Below, one piece after another: positions 1 through 6,629 of a stretch of DNA of 12,389 nt; the first letter of the stretch is position 1; every line of letters starts with the position of its first letter. Source of the DNA: JAFAHD01 sp035654355 (GTDB lineage: Bacteria > Vulcanimicrobiota > Vulcanimicrobiia > Eremiobacterales > Eremiobacteraceae); contig DASRXC010000098.1 of assembly GCA_035654355.1 (NCBI GenBank), positions 1 to 12,389 of the forward strand. Direction: 5' to 3'. The translations under genes and the position numbers were made by a program. The notes under the pieces are model-generated. The model saw only the letters and a program-made list of their open reading frames with translations. It made no database searches and had not been told where the DNA came from.

Positions 1-1325
1 ACGTACGTCCCAGTGTAATTCGGAGACCCGCTCGGGCACGGCGTGATGCTTCCCGCAAAGATGTCGGTCAGCGATGAGGTGTGGCTGTATGAATATGACC
101 CGTCGTGGATCGACGCACCGTTGCCGGCAAGCGCGTACACAGCCGCGATGATCGGCGTGGAAACGCTGGTTCCGCCGAAGACGAGCCAGCCCGGATCGCC
201 ACCGAATGTCGTGTACACGGCAACGCCCGTATTAGGATCACCGACTGCAGAGACGTCGTTGTTGATGCGCATCGTGCACACCCCGGGGTTGTTGACAACC
301 GTCGGCACGTTGCTCTGCCACGACGGTTGGGCGATGTACCGGCTACACAGCGCTCCCGAATCGAGCCACGCCGTTTCAGTCTGTGTAGCTTTGCCAGCGT
401 TTGAGAGAGTTGTTCCGCCGACGGCAGTTACGAGCGTGGATGCGGTCGGATAGCCACCCGGATATCCGCTATCCCCGCTCGCGAACGTGATCGGCACGCC
501 GGGATGGTTGAAGTTGACGTCATCGTTTTGTTCGCCGGGGTATTCTGCACCATTCCAGCTGTTTGAGATCTCTGTAGCTGCGCATTTCTGCGCCGCAGAG
601 TTCTCAGCGACGTAAAGATCGCCCGCACCGTTCTGCCCGTTCGCCTCAACGAGCACGATGTGGCAATTCGGGCAGACGGCCGACACCATGTCGAGATCGA
701 GCGCCTCCTCCTCTTCCCAGCATCCTTGCGGACTGCTGCAAGGGCTCGGGTCGGTGCTCGGCAGTGGACTCGTCGCGCCATCCTGGTTGACTTTCAAAAA
801 GCAGCCGTTGGCCGTTGTGCACGGAGGCAACGAGAAAGTGGTTCGATAGAATGCGAGATCCGATTCCGCGTTTGGATCATCAAACGCGTCGACAATAGCA
901 ACCGTTTGGAATGTTCCATTCGCCTGCGACGGCAGGTTGTACGCGGCTTGAAGATCCGCCGGCCCGTAACCCGGTGGATTCACAGGCGGCGACAACGCTA
1001 GATCGGTGCGTTTCCAGGCCATGCAGCGCATTTGGCCTGGACCCGCATACCCGCACACGCGTCGAGCTGGTCCTGGTCCAATTTTTGTGGTGATCGCAGC
1101 CGGTTTGCTCGGGCGCGGCGCGACCCACGCAGCCGTTGCATGCATCAGATGTGCGAGCAAGCAGCTGACGGGCTTGGGCGTCGGAGTCGGCGTCGGTGCT
1201 TGAATAGCCGGGCCGCCGCCAGTCGTACCACCGCCCCCGCCGCCGGCGCATCCAAAAGCAACCAGCGTCGCGCCCGCGAGCAACAGCGTGACAATGAATC
1301 GAATCGCAGTATTCGGTTGGTGCAT
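1..1325 (-). CDS. S53 (sedolisin-like) peptidase, probable lipoprotein, 3' end cut by window edge
   Basis: 441 residues are visible from an ATG at 1325; the reading frame is open to the window edge. The N-terminus is a hydrophobic signal (about residues 8-25) ending A-F-G-C26, a weak lipobox, then a Gly-rich run and a short PTPTPTPKP linker (44-52). The catalytic domain starts near residue 119 (GYGPADLQAAY). S53 catalytic positions are present: E206 and D210 in WEEEEALDLDM, oxyanion D285 in FASGDSGYPGG, and nucleophile S387 in FGGTSVSTP. By alignment with the upstream paralogue only about 30 C-terminal residues, including part of the calcium site, are missing. No pro-kumamolisin activation domain is visible. 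The start lies 17 bases after the stop of the upstream paralogue, so the two are probably co-transcribed; no good ribosome-binding site precedes it, which suggests translational coupling. Family S53 enzymes are secreted endopeptidases, often acid-acting; the substrate here is unknown. Confidence 0.88.
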   Translation of the reverse strand, partial: MHQPNTAIRFIVTLLLAGATLVAFGCAGGGGGGTTGGGPAIQAPTPTPTPKPVSCLLAHLMHATAAWVAPRPSKPAAITTKIGPGPARRVCGYAGPGQMRCMAWKRTDLALSPPVNPPGYGPADLQAAYNLPSQANGTFQTVAIVDAFDDPNAESDLAFYRTTFSLPPCTTANGCFLKVNQDGATSPLPSTDPSPCSSPQGCWEEEEALDLDMVSAVCPNCHIVLVEANGQNGAGDLYVAENSAAQKCAATEISNSWNGAEYPGEQNDDVNFNHPGVPITFASGDSGYPGGYPTASTLVTAVGGTTLSNAGKATQTETAWLDSGALCSRYIAQPSWQSNVPTVVNNPGVCTMRINNDVSAVGDPNTGVAVYTTFGGDPGWLVFGGTSVSTPIIAAVYALAGNGASIHDGSYSYSHTSSLTDIFAGSITPCPSGSPNYTGTY

Positions 1326-1342
1326 TCCGATAACCGGCCTAC

Positions 1343-2920
1343 TTAGAAACCGCCTATCCCATTTGGCGTACCGTTTCCTGTCGGGCCATCATACCCGTGA
1401 GCCGCGTTGCAAATTATCGTGCTCCCGCACGGTCCGTTCGCACCCGCCGTGACGTCGTTTAGTGCGCCTGTGTGCGAATATGAGTACGAGCCATAGGTGA
1501 TGCTGGATCCATTACCAGCCAAAGCGTAGACACCTGCGATAATAGGAGTAGCTGCACTAGTACCTCCGAAAACTCGCCACCCGCCATTCCCGCTGTCATA
1601 CACTGCGACTCCCGTGCCAGGATCCGCGACTGCTGCTACATCGTTTGCAAACCGGCCGCTGCACACCGCAGTAATCGCCCCTACCGATGATTGCCAAACT
1701 GGTTGCGGCTCGAACGCGCTGCACGCACTGCCGGTTCCCGACTTAGGACCACCGAGAGCGGTGCCCCATACGGTTTCGCTCTGGCTCGGAGTGCCAGGGT
1801 TTACCAGCGTCGTGCCACCGACCGCAGTGACGTACTGCGACGTTGCGGGGTATCCGCCCGGCCAACCGTCATCGCCGCTTGCAAACGTCATCATCACCCC
1901 TGGATGGTGGAAATACGTTAAATCGAACGTGGTTTCGCTCGAGAACTCACCGCCGCTCCAACTATTAGAGATCTCATTGGCCGCGCATGTTGTGGCCGCA
2001 GTATTCTCAGCGGTGCCCAAATCGGTGAAGGAATTCGAATTCGCCTCGATCAGCACGATCTTGCATAGCGGGCAGATCGCCGAAACCATGTCAAGATCGA
2101 GCGATATCTCGCCTTCCCAATTCAGATTTTGCACCGGATATCCGCCGGTTGTGCCGGTTTGATTTACCTTCATGAAGCAGCCGCCAGCACTAGTGCACGC
2201 CGGGAGGCCAAAAGTCGAGCGATACGTCGCAAGGTCCGCTTCAGCCGTTGGATCATCGTATGCGTCGACGATCGCGACTATCTGACTGGCGCCGTCGCTC
2301 CCAGAAGCTGCGGTCAAACTGTAAGCTGCTTGGAGCGTTGACGGTCCGTACCCGCTTGGCGTGTTTGGAGAAATATCCGTGCGCACCAAGGACATGCAGC
2401 TGGCGTAGCCTCGTCCGTAGGCTGGACAGACTCGAGCGGACGGACCACGGCCGATCTGTCGAGGCGTAATTCCAGCTGGCCGATGGATCATCCAATGCAT
2501 GCGCTCAAGGACATGCGCCAAGCCGGCTGCCTTGAGCGTTGAACAACTCACGCTGCCGGTGGGCGACGCAGTCGGCGTCGGTGTTGGCGTAGGCGAAGCG
2601 GTCGGCTTCGGCGTCGGCGTGGGGGTGGCAGTCGGCGTCGGCGTGGGCGTGGGTGTGCCAGTCGGTTTTGGTGTCGGCGTCGGTGTAGGGGTGGGCGTTC
2701 CGGTTGCTTTTGGCGTTGGCGTTGGCGTTGCGGTCGGATTCGGCGTGGGTGTCGGGGTGCCGTGCGGGGTTGGCACGGGCGTTGCAGTCGCCTGGGGTGC
2801 TTGTACGACACCCGGATTTGCGCCGCCGCCGCCACCTGAGCAAGAAGCGACGAGCACCGCGAATGCAATTGCAGACGCGATAGAGATGCCGGCTCCCACG
2901 GTTGCTCGTCTAGTTGGCAT
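1343..2920 (-). CDS. S53 (sedolisin-like) peptidase lipoprotein with long Pro-Thr linker
   Basis: 525 residues. The signal peptide ends with lipobox V-A-S-C27, followed by SGGGGG, so it should be lipid-anchored outside the cytoplasmic membrane. Residues about 46-121 are a TPTPTP/KPTGTP repeat linker. The catalytic domain runs from about residue 189 (GYGPSTLQAAY) to the end. E271 and D275 lie in WEGEISLDLDM, oxyanion D350 in FASGDDGWPGG, and nucleophile S455 in FGGTSAATP. Likely calcium-site residues are D489 and D511, in the C-terminal GYDGPTGNGTPNG. Cysteines at 242/248 and 284/287 could form disulfides. The classical S53 prodomain is absent; residues 124-188 contain nothing I recognise. The start is supported by GAGG at 2929-2932, 8 bases upstream. 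It is the first gene of a two-gene peptidase unit and shares a control region with the redox operon starting at 3096. Function: probable surface protein degradation for nutrients, an inference from the family. Confidence 0.93.
   Translation of the reverse strand: MPTRRATVGAGISIASAIAFAVLVASCSGGGGGANPGVVQAPQATATPVPTPHGTPTPTPNPTATPTPTPKATGTPTPTPTPTPKPTGTPTPTPTPTATPTPTPKPTASPTPTPTPTASPTGSVSCSTLKAAGLAHVLERMHWMIHRPAGITPRQIGRGPSARVCPAYGRGYASCMSLVRTDISPNTPSGYGPSTLQAAYSLTAASGSDGASQIVAIVDAYDDPTAEADLATYRSTFGLPACTSAGGCFMKVNQTGTTGGYPVQNLNWEGEISLDLDMVSAICPLCKIVLIEANSNSFTDLGTAENTAATTCAANEISNSWSGGEFSSETTFDLTYFHHPGVMMTFASGDDGWPGGYPATSQYVTAVGGTTLVNPGTPSQSETVWGTALGGPKSGTGSACSAFEPQPVWQSSVGAITAVCSGRFANDVAAVADPGTGVAVYDSGNGGWRVFGGTSAATPIIAGVYALAGNGSSITYGSYSYSHTGALNDVTAGANGPCGSTIICNAAHGYDGPTGNGTPNGIGGF
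2557..2785 (-). repeat. in-frame Pro-Thr coding minisatellite in the S53 linker
   Basis: The stretch is built of near-identical six-base PT units interrupted every 10-14 residues by NPTA, KATG, KPTG or KPTA. It encodes the linker of the longer S53 peptidase. The same region in the neighbouring paralogue codes for only about 10 residues, so the array has expanded or contracted since duplication. On the opposite strand it reads as a spurious Val-Gly repeat. Confidence 0.85.
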
Positions 2921-2952
2921 CCGACAGGCCTCGGTTGATGTGCGCCATTGCC

Positions 2953-2958
2953 ACTATG
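2953..2958 (-). promoter_or_regulatory. possible -10 of the peptidase pair
   Basis: Minus-strand CATAGT matches TATAAT at four of six positions and lies 32 bases before the peptidase start. No good -35 hexamer is seen, which would fit an activator-dependent promoter. The predicted transcription start, near 2946, would put the CRP-type site centre (3009.5) about 63 bases upstream, close to the classical class I distance. This is weak evidence on its own. Confidence 0.3.
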
Positions 2959-3001
2959 GGACCATCGGCGGACGTTGTTCTGTTCCCTGAGCGCGTAACC
3001 G

Positions 3002-3017
3002 TGTGACCGGAATCACA
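3002..3017. promoter_or_regulatory. CRP/FNR-family operator, perfect TGTGA-N6-TCACA palindrome
   Basis: TGTGACCGGAATCACA matches the consensus half-sites of the cAMP receptor protein family exactly in both arms. It sits midway between divergent genes: 82 bases from the peptidase start at 2920 and 79 bases from the start at 3096. Its centre is about 63 and 70 bases from plausible transcription starts on either side, both within the class I activator range. Which family member (Crp, a Vfr/Clp-like protein, or another) binds here cannot be told from the sequence. Confidence 0.6.
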
Positions 3018-3042
3018 TGCCTGGAAATGACGCCTCGATAAC

Positions 3043-3055
3043 ACGACCGGGTCGT
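3043..3055. promoter_or_regulatory. 13-bp palindrome, candidate operator
   Basis: ACGACC-G-GGTCGT is a perfect inverted repeat. It covers the place where the -35 element would lie if TAGAAT at 3067-3072 is the -10 of the redox operon. A protein bound here would be expected to block or replace -35 recognition. The position is suggestive; the binding protein is unknown. Confidence 0.4.
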
Positions 3056-3066
3056 CGATTATGCGC

Positions 3067-3072
3067 TAGAAT
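3067..3072 (+). promoter_or_regulatory. possible -10 of the redox operon
   Basis: TAGAAT matches TATAAT at five of six positions, 24 bases before the start at 3096. No consensus -35 is visible 17 bases upstream, where the 13-bp palindrome lies instead. The 5' untranslated leader would be under 20 bases, consistent with the absence of a Shine-Dalgarno sequence. Confidence 0.35.
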
Positions 3073-3095
3073 GGGGCAAACATAAAACAAAGCCG

Positions 3096-4211
3096 ATGAC
3101 TAGAACAGACATGGGCACGCAGAACCGGACCTGGCCACGTCGCGTCGCAGCAGTGCTGACGCTCGTGATCCTCTCTGCGCTGCTCCCCGAAGTCGGCTCC
3201 GGCAACACGCCGGTCTCCGGTTTCTTCAGCCCGCAGTCGTTCTTTTTCCTGACGATCATCGGATACGGCATTCCGATATTGCTCATCCGAGAGCTCGCCG
3301 TGCGCCGCAACCTGGGCACGGCCGGCATCGTCGTCGCCGGCTTTGCGTACGCGTTCTATAATGAAGGCCTGTGGGCAAAGACGATGGTGCTCACGTCGAA
3401 CACGCCGATCACCTCGTACAACGACTACGGCGTCATTCTCGGCATCGCGGTGCCATGGGCGCTATTCATCGCGATCTGGCATGCGCTCGCGTCGGTACTC
3501 TTCCCGATCATTTTCGTCAACATGGTGTTTCCGAACGAGCGCGACAAACCGTGGTTCGATCCGCGCCTGGCATGGGTCGCGGCGATCGGCTTGCTGGCCT
3601 TTGCCGGTTTCGTGTTTATGCAGCCGTACAAGCAGGCGGGCACTCCGATCCAACTCGGGATCTTCGAAGGTCTGATCGTCGTCGGCATTGTCGTTGCGTC
3701 GCGAATGCGCCGGCCCGACAAGCCGGTCGCCGATTCCACGACGTGGCTTGCGATTGTGCTTGGGCTGTCGACGGTGATCCCGTTCTTGGCCCTAAGCGCG
3801 ATCGCAAACGCGAAGGTATGGGTGCCGCTGTTCTTCGTGGCGTGGTGGGCGGTCGTCGCAAGCTACAGCGCAATCGTGAGGCGGAGCAGTTGGCAGAACG
3901 GCCCCAACCTGATGCTCTTCGGGCTAGGCTTTTACATCCAGACCGTCTTCTTTGCGACGCTCGTGCGCGTGGGCACGGTCGACAACGCCCTGGAAACGCT
4001 GCTCACTGGTGGGATCCTCGGACTCGCGCTCGCGAGCGCTGCTGTTGTCCTCCAGGTGCGCTCCGCGCGGCAGGCTGCTGAGGAGCCCGAGCCGGTGCGT
4101 CCCCGCGTGTGGAAGGCGATCGAAGAGCCGGCTGAGCCAGCTCCAGCCTTTACGATGTTGCGCGCTAGGCAGGCATCCGAACAGCCCGCGCAGTCGTATC
4201 CTCGGGTGTGA
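3096..4211 (+). CDS. polytopic membrane protein of unknown family, first gene of redox operon
   Basis: 371 residues with about nine or ten predicted membrane helices: near 17-33, 47-66, 74-94, 112-143 (one or two), 158-175, 184-202, 216-236, 241-262, 270-290 and 299-320. A roughly 50-residue Pro/Glu-rich tail follows. I do not recognise the family. Conserved-looking polar or aromatic positions within the helices include the YAFYNEGLW motif (85-93) and several Trp residues, but there is no His pattern typical of haem binding. The stop codon overlaps the GTG of the cytochrome b gene (GTGA), so the two are translationally coupled. It could be an extra membrane subunit, a transporter for the substrate of the molybdoenzyme, or a quinone-interacting protein; context supports a link but not which. 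No Shine-Dalgarno is visible; an in-frame ATG at 3111 is an alternative start. Confidence 0.8.
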   Translation: MTRTDMGTQNRTWPRRVAAVLTLVILSALLPEVGSGNTPVSGFFSPQSFFFLTIIGYGIPILLIRELAVRRNLGTAGIVVAGFAYAFYNEGLWAKTMVLTSNTPITSYNDYGVILGIAVPWALFIAIWHALASVLFPIIFVNMVFPNERDKPWFDPRLAWVAAIGLLAFAGFVFMQPYKQAGTPIQLGIFEGLIVVGIVVASRMRRPDKPVADSTTWLAIVLGLSTVIPFLALSAIANAKVWVPLFFVAWWAVVASYSAIVRRSSWQNGPNLMLFGLGFYIQTVFFATLVRVGTVDNALETLLTGGILGLALASAAVVLQVRSARQAAEEPEPVRPRVWKAIEEPAEPAPAFTMLRARQASEQPAQSYPRV

Positions 4212-4984
4212 CGGAGCGTGTTTACCGGCATCCGCTAGTCGTTCGGATCACCCACTGGCTCGTCGCCCTCGCGATCCTCGTGCTCACGATGAGCGGATTG
4301 CAGATCTTCATGGCGCACCCAGCGCTGTATGCGTCCGACGCGTCTCGCTTTCACTCGCCGGTTTTTTCTATCTTCAGCGATGTCGACGCATCGGGGCAGC
4401 CAGTCGGCAAGGTGCAGATTGGTCGCGCCGTGTTCACGACCACCGGGCTTTTCGGTTGGACCTCGGATGGCATGGGCGGTCAGGCATCGCGCGCGTTTCC
4501 CGCGTGGTCTACGATTCCCGCATATCGCGATCTCGCTGACGGCCGTCGCTGGCACATCCTCTTCGCGTGGGTGCTTGGGCTCTGCGCGCTTGCGTACGCC
4601 GTATGGGCGTTCAAGCTGTTTCCGACCAAAAGCGAGATCCGCGAGTTGCCCGAAGCCGTCAAAGAACATGCGCTGCCCTGGAAAGTCAAGGCAACTCCGC
4701 AATACAATCCACTACAGAAGACGGCGTACTTCGTCGTCGTGTTTGGACTCGTGCCGCTCGCGATCGTCTCAGGGCTTGCACTCTCGCCGTCATTTGATGC
4801 ATGGGCGCCGTGGGTGCCAGCGCTGCTCGGCGGCCGCCAGTTCGCGCGCATCTGGCACTTCGTCGCGATGTGGGGTATTCTCGGATTCTTCGTTGGGCAT
4901 TTCTTGATGGTGGCACTCACCGGTTTTTGGACCAACCTGCGCGCGATGATCACGGGATGGTTCGTCGTGAAGGAGCAGCAGTGA
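4208..4984 (+). CDS. b561-type cytochrome b, membrane subunit (Ni-hydrogenase/thiosulfate-reductase cytochrome b fold)
   Basis: 258 residues starting at GTG 4208, in a four-base overlap with the gene before. Four helices are visible, with the His pattern of two-haem cytochrome b subunits: H16 in RITHW, H116 in RRWHILFAW, H217 in RIWHF and H231 in VGHFLM. The family motif QYNPLQKTAY (165-174) precedes the third helix. A periplasm-side loop of about 75 residues lies between helices one and two. Such subunits carry electrons between quinones and a peripheral catalytic protein. The next gene, overlapping by four bases, encodes a sulfite-oxidase-family molybdoenzyme, the likely partner. This pairing resembles MsrPQ in logic, but the cytochrome belongs to a different family from MsrQ. 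Confidence 0.9.
   Translation: MTERVYRHPLVVRITHWLVALAILVLTMSGLQIFMAHPALYASDASRFHSPVFSIFSDVDASGQPVGKVQIGRAVFTTTGLFGWTSDGMGGQASRAFPAWSTIPAYRDLADGRRWHILFAWVLGLCALAYAVWAFKLFPTKSEIRELPEAVKEHALPWKVKATPQYNPLQKTAYFVVVFGLVPLAIVSGLALSPSFDAWAPWVPALLGGRQFARIWHFVAMWGILGFFVGHFLMVALTGFWTNLRAMITGWFVVKEQQ
4970..4975 (+). promoter_or_regulatory. ribosome-binding site fixing the molybdoenzyme start
   Basis: AAGGAG lies five bases before GTG 4981. It selects this start over an upstream extension of the same open frame, which reaches back to 4801 inside the cytochrome gene. A lipobox-bearing signal peptide begins at exactly this GTG, which confirms the choice. Confidence 0.75.
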
Positions 4985-5730
4985 AGTTGCACCGAGCTCA
5001 CTTTCTCGGTCTGCTCGCCGCCTCGTCCTTGAGCGGCTGCGCGCGCATCGGTACCGCGCTTACCGAGAACGACAATTTCCGACGCGTGCTCGACGCGCCC
5101 GAACGCTTGAATCTCGCCATCTTGGGCGCCGGCCAGCCCCTCTCGCGCGAATATCCGGACAGCGCGATCTCACCCGATTTCCGCCACAACGGCTTCGACC
5201 CACCCTCCGATCCGCAGTTCGTCTCGTGGAGCCGCAATGGTTGGCACGGCTACCGCCTGTTCGTGAGCGGCCTCGTGGACACTCCGACGTCGTTCAGCGT
5301 CGACGATCTGCGCACGAAGTTCCCCGCGATCACGCAAACCACGCGCCACGATTGCGTCGAAGGATGGAGCGTGATCGGCAAATGGCGCGGTGTCAGGGTC
5401 CGCGACGTGCTCGCCGCCGCGTCGCCGCAGCCGCAGGCGAAGTTCGTCGTCTTCCACTGCCTCGACGACGACGGCACCGGTGCGAAATACTACGAATCGC
5501 TGGACATGCGACAGGCAGCGCATCCGCAGGCATTGCTCGCGTACGACCTCAACGGCGAACCCGTACCGCTGAAAAACGGCGCGCCCGTGCGGTTGAGAGT
5601 CCCGACGCAACTGGGCTACAAGAGCGCGAAGCACGTCTCCAAGATAGAACTGATCGCCGCGTTGGGCGGCGATTATGGCAAGGGTGGCTACTGGGAAGAT
5701 CAGGGCTACGAGTGGTTCGCGGGGATCTAA
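4981..5730 (+). CDS. exported molybdopterin oxidoreductase, sulfite oxidase (SUOX/MsrP) family
   Basis: 249 residues from GTG 4981. The Mo-ligating cysteine is C125 in TTRHDCVEGW, the signature of the sulfite oxidase fold. Downstream come FHCLDDDG, a YYESLDM strand and RLRVPTQLGYKSAKHVSKIEL, typical of the family's C-terminal part of the molybdopterin domain. The length fits a single catalytic domain without the dimerisation domain of true sulfite oxidases, as in MsrP/YedY. The N-terminus MKLHRAHFLGLLAASSLSGC carries lipobox L-S-G-C20. Molybdoenzymes are folded in the cytoplasm and usually exported by Tat, but the expected twin Arg is His-Arg here (HRAHFL). Electrons probably come from or go to the cytochrome b encoded just upstream. 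The substrate (methionine sulfoxide, sulfite or another S/N-oxide) cannot be told. Confidence 0.92.
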   Translation: MKLHRAHFLGLLAASSLSGCARIGTALTENDNFRRVLDAPERLNLAILGAGQPLSREYPDSAISPDFRHNGFDPPSDPQFVSWSRNGWHGYRLFVSGLVDTPTSFSVDDLRTKFPAITQTTRHDCVEGWSVIGKWRGVRVRDVLAAASPQPQAKFVVFHCLDDDGTGAKYYESLDMRQAAHPQALLAYDLNGEPVPLKNGAPVRLRVPTQLGYKSAKHVSKIELIAALGGDYGKGGYWEDQGYEWFAGI

Positions 5731-5764
5731 CGCGACCGCTTCTGACTCACCCCACACCGCACGG

Positions 5765-6139
5765 TTATCGTGTGAACAACCATGCGAATCCCCCAAGCGA
5801 TCCGACGAAGACGATGGCGCTCAGCACCCAGATGGCGATGAGGCTGGGATGAAAATCCTGCCGGCCGATCTGGCGATAGACGATTGTGTAATGCACCGTC
5901 CCCCACACGAGAAGCACGAGGCCGATCACGGCCATACCGATTCCAAGCTGCTCTGCGCCCACCAGCGTCTGTCCGGAAGTGCTGGCCGTCGAAATCCGAT
6001 TGCGCTCGAGCAAGTACAGCGCGAAGCGATTGACCGAAATGCCGAGCGACACCAGTGCCAACGACGTGCGAAGGTACGCGAGGTACGTGCGTTCGTTGGC
6101 AAGGTGTTCGCGGACGTATTGGATTTGATTCCCGCTCAC
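5765..6139 (-). CDS. DUF202 (YidH-like) small membrane protein
   Basis: 124 residues if started at GTG 6139, 13 bases after the stop of the tube gene. The open frame extends to a TTG at 6205, but that would overlap the tube gene by 53 bases and add 22 residues not expected in this family. The DUF202 signature is at residues about 7-36: VREHLANERTYLAYLRTSLAL. Three helices follow, near 24-42, 66-84 and 100-120. The family (PF02656, including YidH) has no established function; it is a small inner-membrane protein common in bacteria. It is the last gene of the probable arylsulfatase/tube/DUF202 transcription unit and converges on the molybdoenzyme gene with 34 bases between. Confidence 0.85.
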   Translation of the reverse strand: MSGNQIQYVREHLANERTYLAYLRTSLALVSLGISVNRFALYLLERNRISTASTSGQTLVGAEQLGIGMAVIGLVLLVWGTVHYTIVYRQIGRQDFHPSLIAIWVLSAIVFVGSLGGFAWLFTR

Positions 6140-6152
6140 GGGCGCGTCGTTC

Positions 6153-6617
6153 TTAGCCAGGCGGCCACGCAACGTTCGTGTCGCGCGTCCAACCCTCGTT
6201 CTCAAGCTTGATGGACTCGATCGCGATCGCGTTCATGTTCGCATCGAGGTAGGGCAGCGCTTGGTACTCGGACACCCAGCAGCGATGGATGATATAGGAA
6301 AGAACCCGCTGCCCCGACTCGTTGAAGAGGTCGAGGATGACGTCTTTTCGGTAGTTCGCTACCCCTTGGCCCGCTTGCAGATCTAAGACCATATTCGCCC
6401 ACTGCTCGAAAGCGCGATCGCTGGTGATCCCGCGTTCGAGCGTGATCGGGTCGAACTTCGTCCGGCCAGGTACATCGCGCACCACGGGTGCGTCACCGCC
6501 GCCTTCGCGGTATTGCACCACTTCGGTCGTGCGGCGCAGTCCGCTCACCTTGCTGACGCCTGCGACGTACTGGTTATCCCATTTGACCTTGAACTTGAAA
6601 TTCTCAAGCGGATCCAT
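6153..6617 (-). CDS. T4 gp19-like tail tube protein (contractile injection system type), orphan
   Basis: 154 residues, the usual length of the inner-tube protein of contractile phage tails and extracellular contractile injection systems (PF06841). Family hallmarks: the opening DPLENFKFKVKWDNQYVAGV, then SKVSGLRRTTEVVQYREGG (23-41), PGRTKFDPITLERGIT (50-65), YRKDVILDLFNESGQ and the C-terminal RCWVSEYQALPYLDAN / IAIESIKLENEGW. All are intact, so it is not a decayed relic. GGAG at 6627-6630 overlaps the sulfatase stop codon and serves as ribosome-binding site, so the gene is tied to the sulfatase. No sheath, baseplate, spike or AAA+ ATPase gene is in the window. In known systems this protein stacks as hexameric rings to form the tube. 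Here it may join a system encoded elsewhere or have been recruited for another role. Confidence 0.9.
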   Translation of the reverse strand: MDPLENFKFKVKWDNQYVAGVSKVSGLRRTTEVVQYREGGGDAPVVRDVPGRTKFDPITLERGITSDRAFEQWANMVLDLQAGQGVANYRKDVILDLFNESGQRVLSYIIHRCWVSEYQALPYLDANMNAIAIESIKLENEGWTRDTNVAWPPG

Positions 6618-6629
6618 GGCCCTGATCTC

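Noticed and set aside
68..1251. Several shorter open frames on both strands that could suggest a broken first peptidase gene
   Set aside because: Reading the minus strand from ATG 1325 gives one unbroken frame with all S53 motifs; the gene is intact up to the window edge, not frameshifted.
2499..2990. 163-residue plus-strand open frame with long Val-Gly repeats
   Set aside because: It is the complement of the Pro-Thr coding repeat in the S53 peptidase, whose frame, signal peptide and catalytic motifs are clear.
4801..4980. 60-residue N-terminal extension of the molybdoenzyme
   Set aside because: It overlaps the cytochrome b gene, and the Shine-Dalgarno sequence, GTG and lipobox signal all point to 4981.
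5753..5774. CACAC...GTGTG inverted repeat between the convergent molybdoenzyme and DUF202 genes as a bidirectional terminator
   Set aside because: The stem is only five pairs with a 12-base loop, there is no T-tract, and it overlaps the DUF202 coding end.
6140..6205. TTG-initiated extension of the DUF202 protein
   Set aside because: It would overlap the tube gene by 53 bases and adds an Arg-rich stretch foreign to the family; GTG 6139 fits better.
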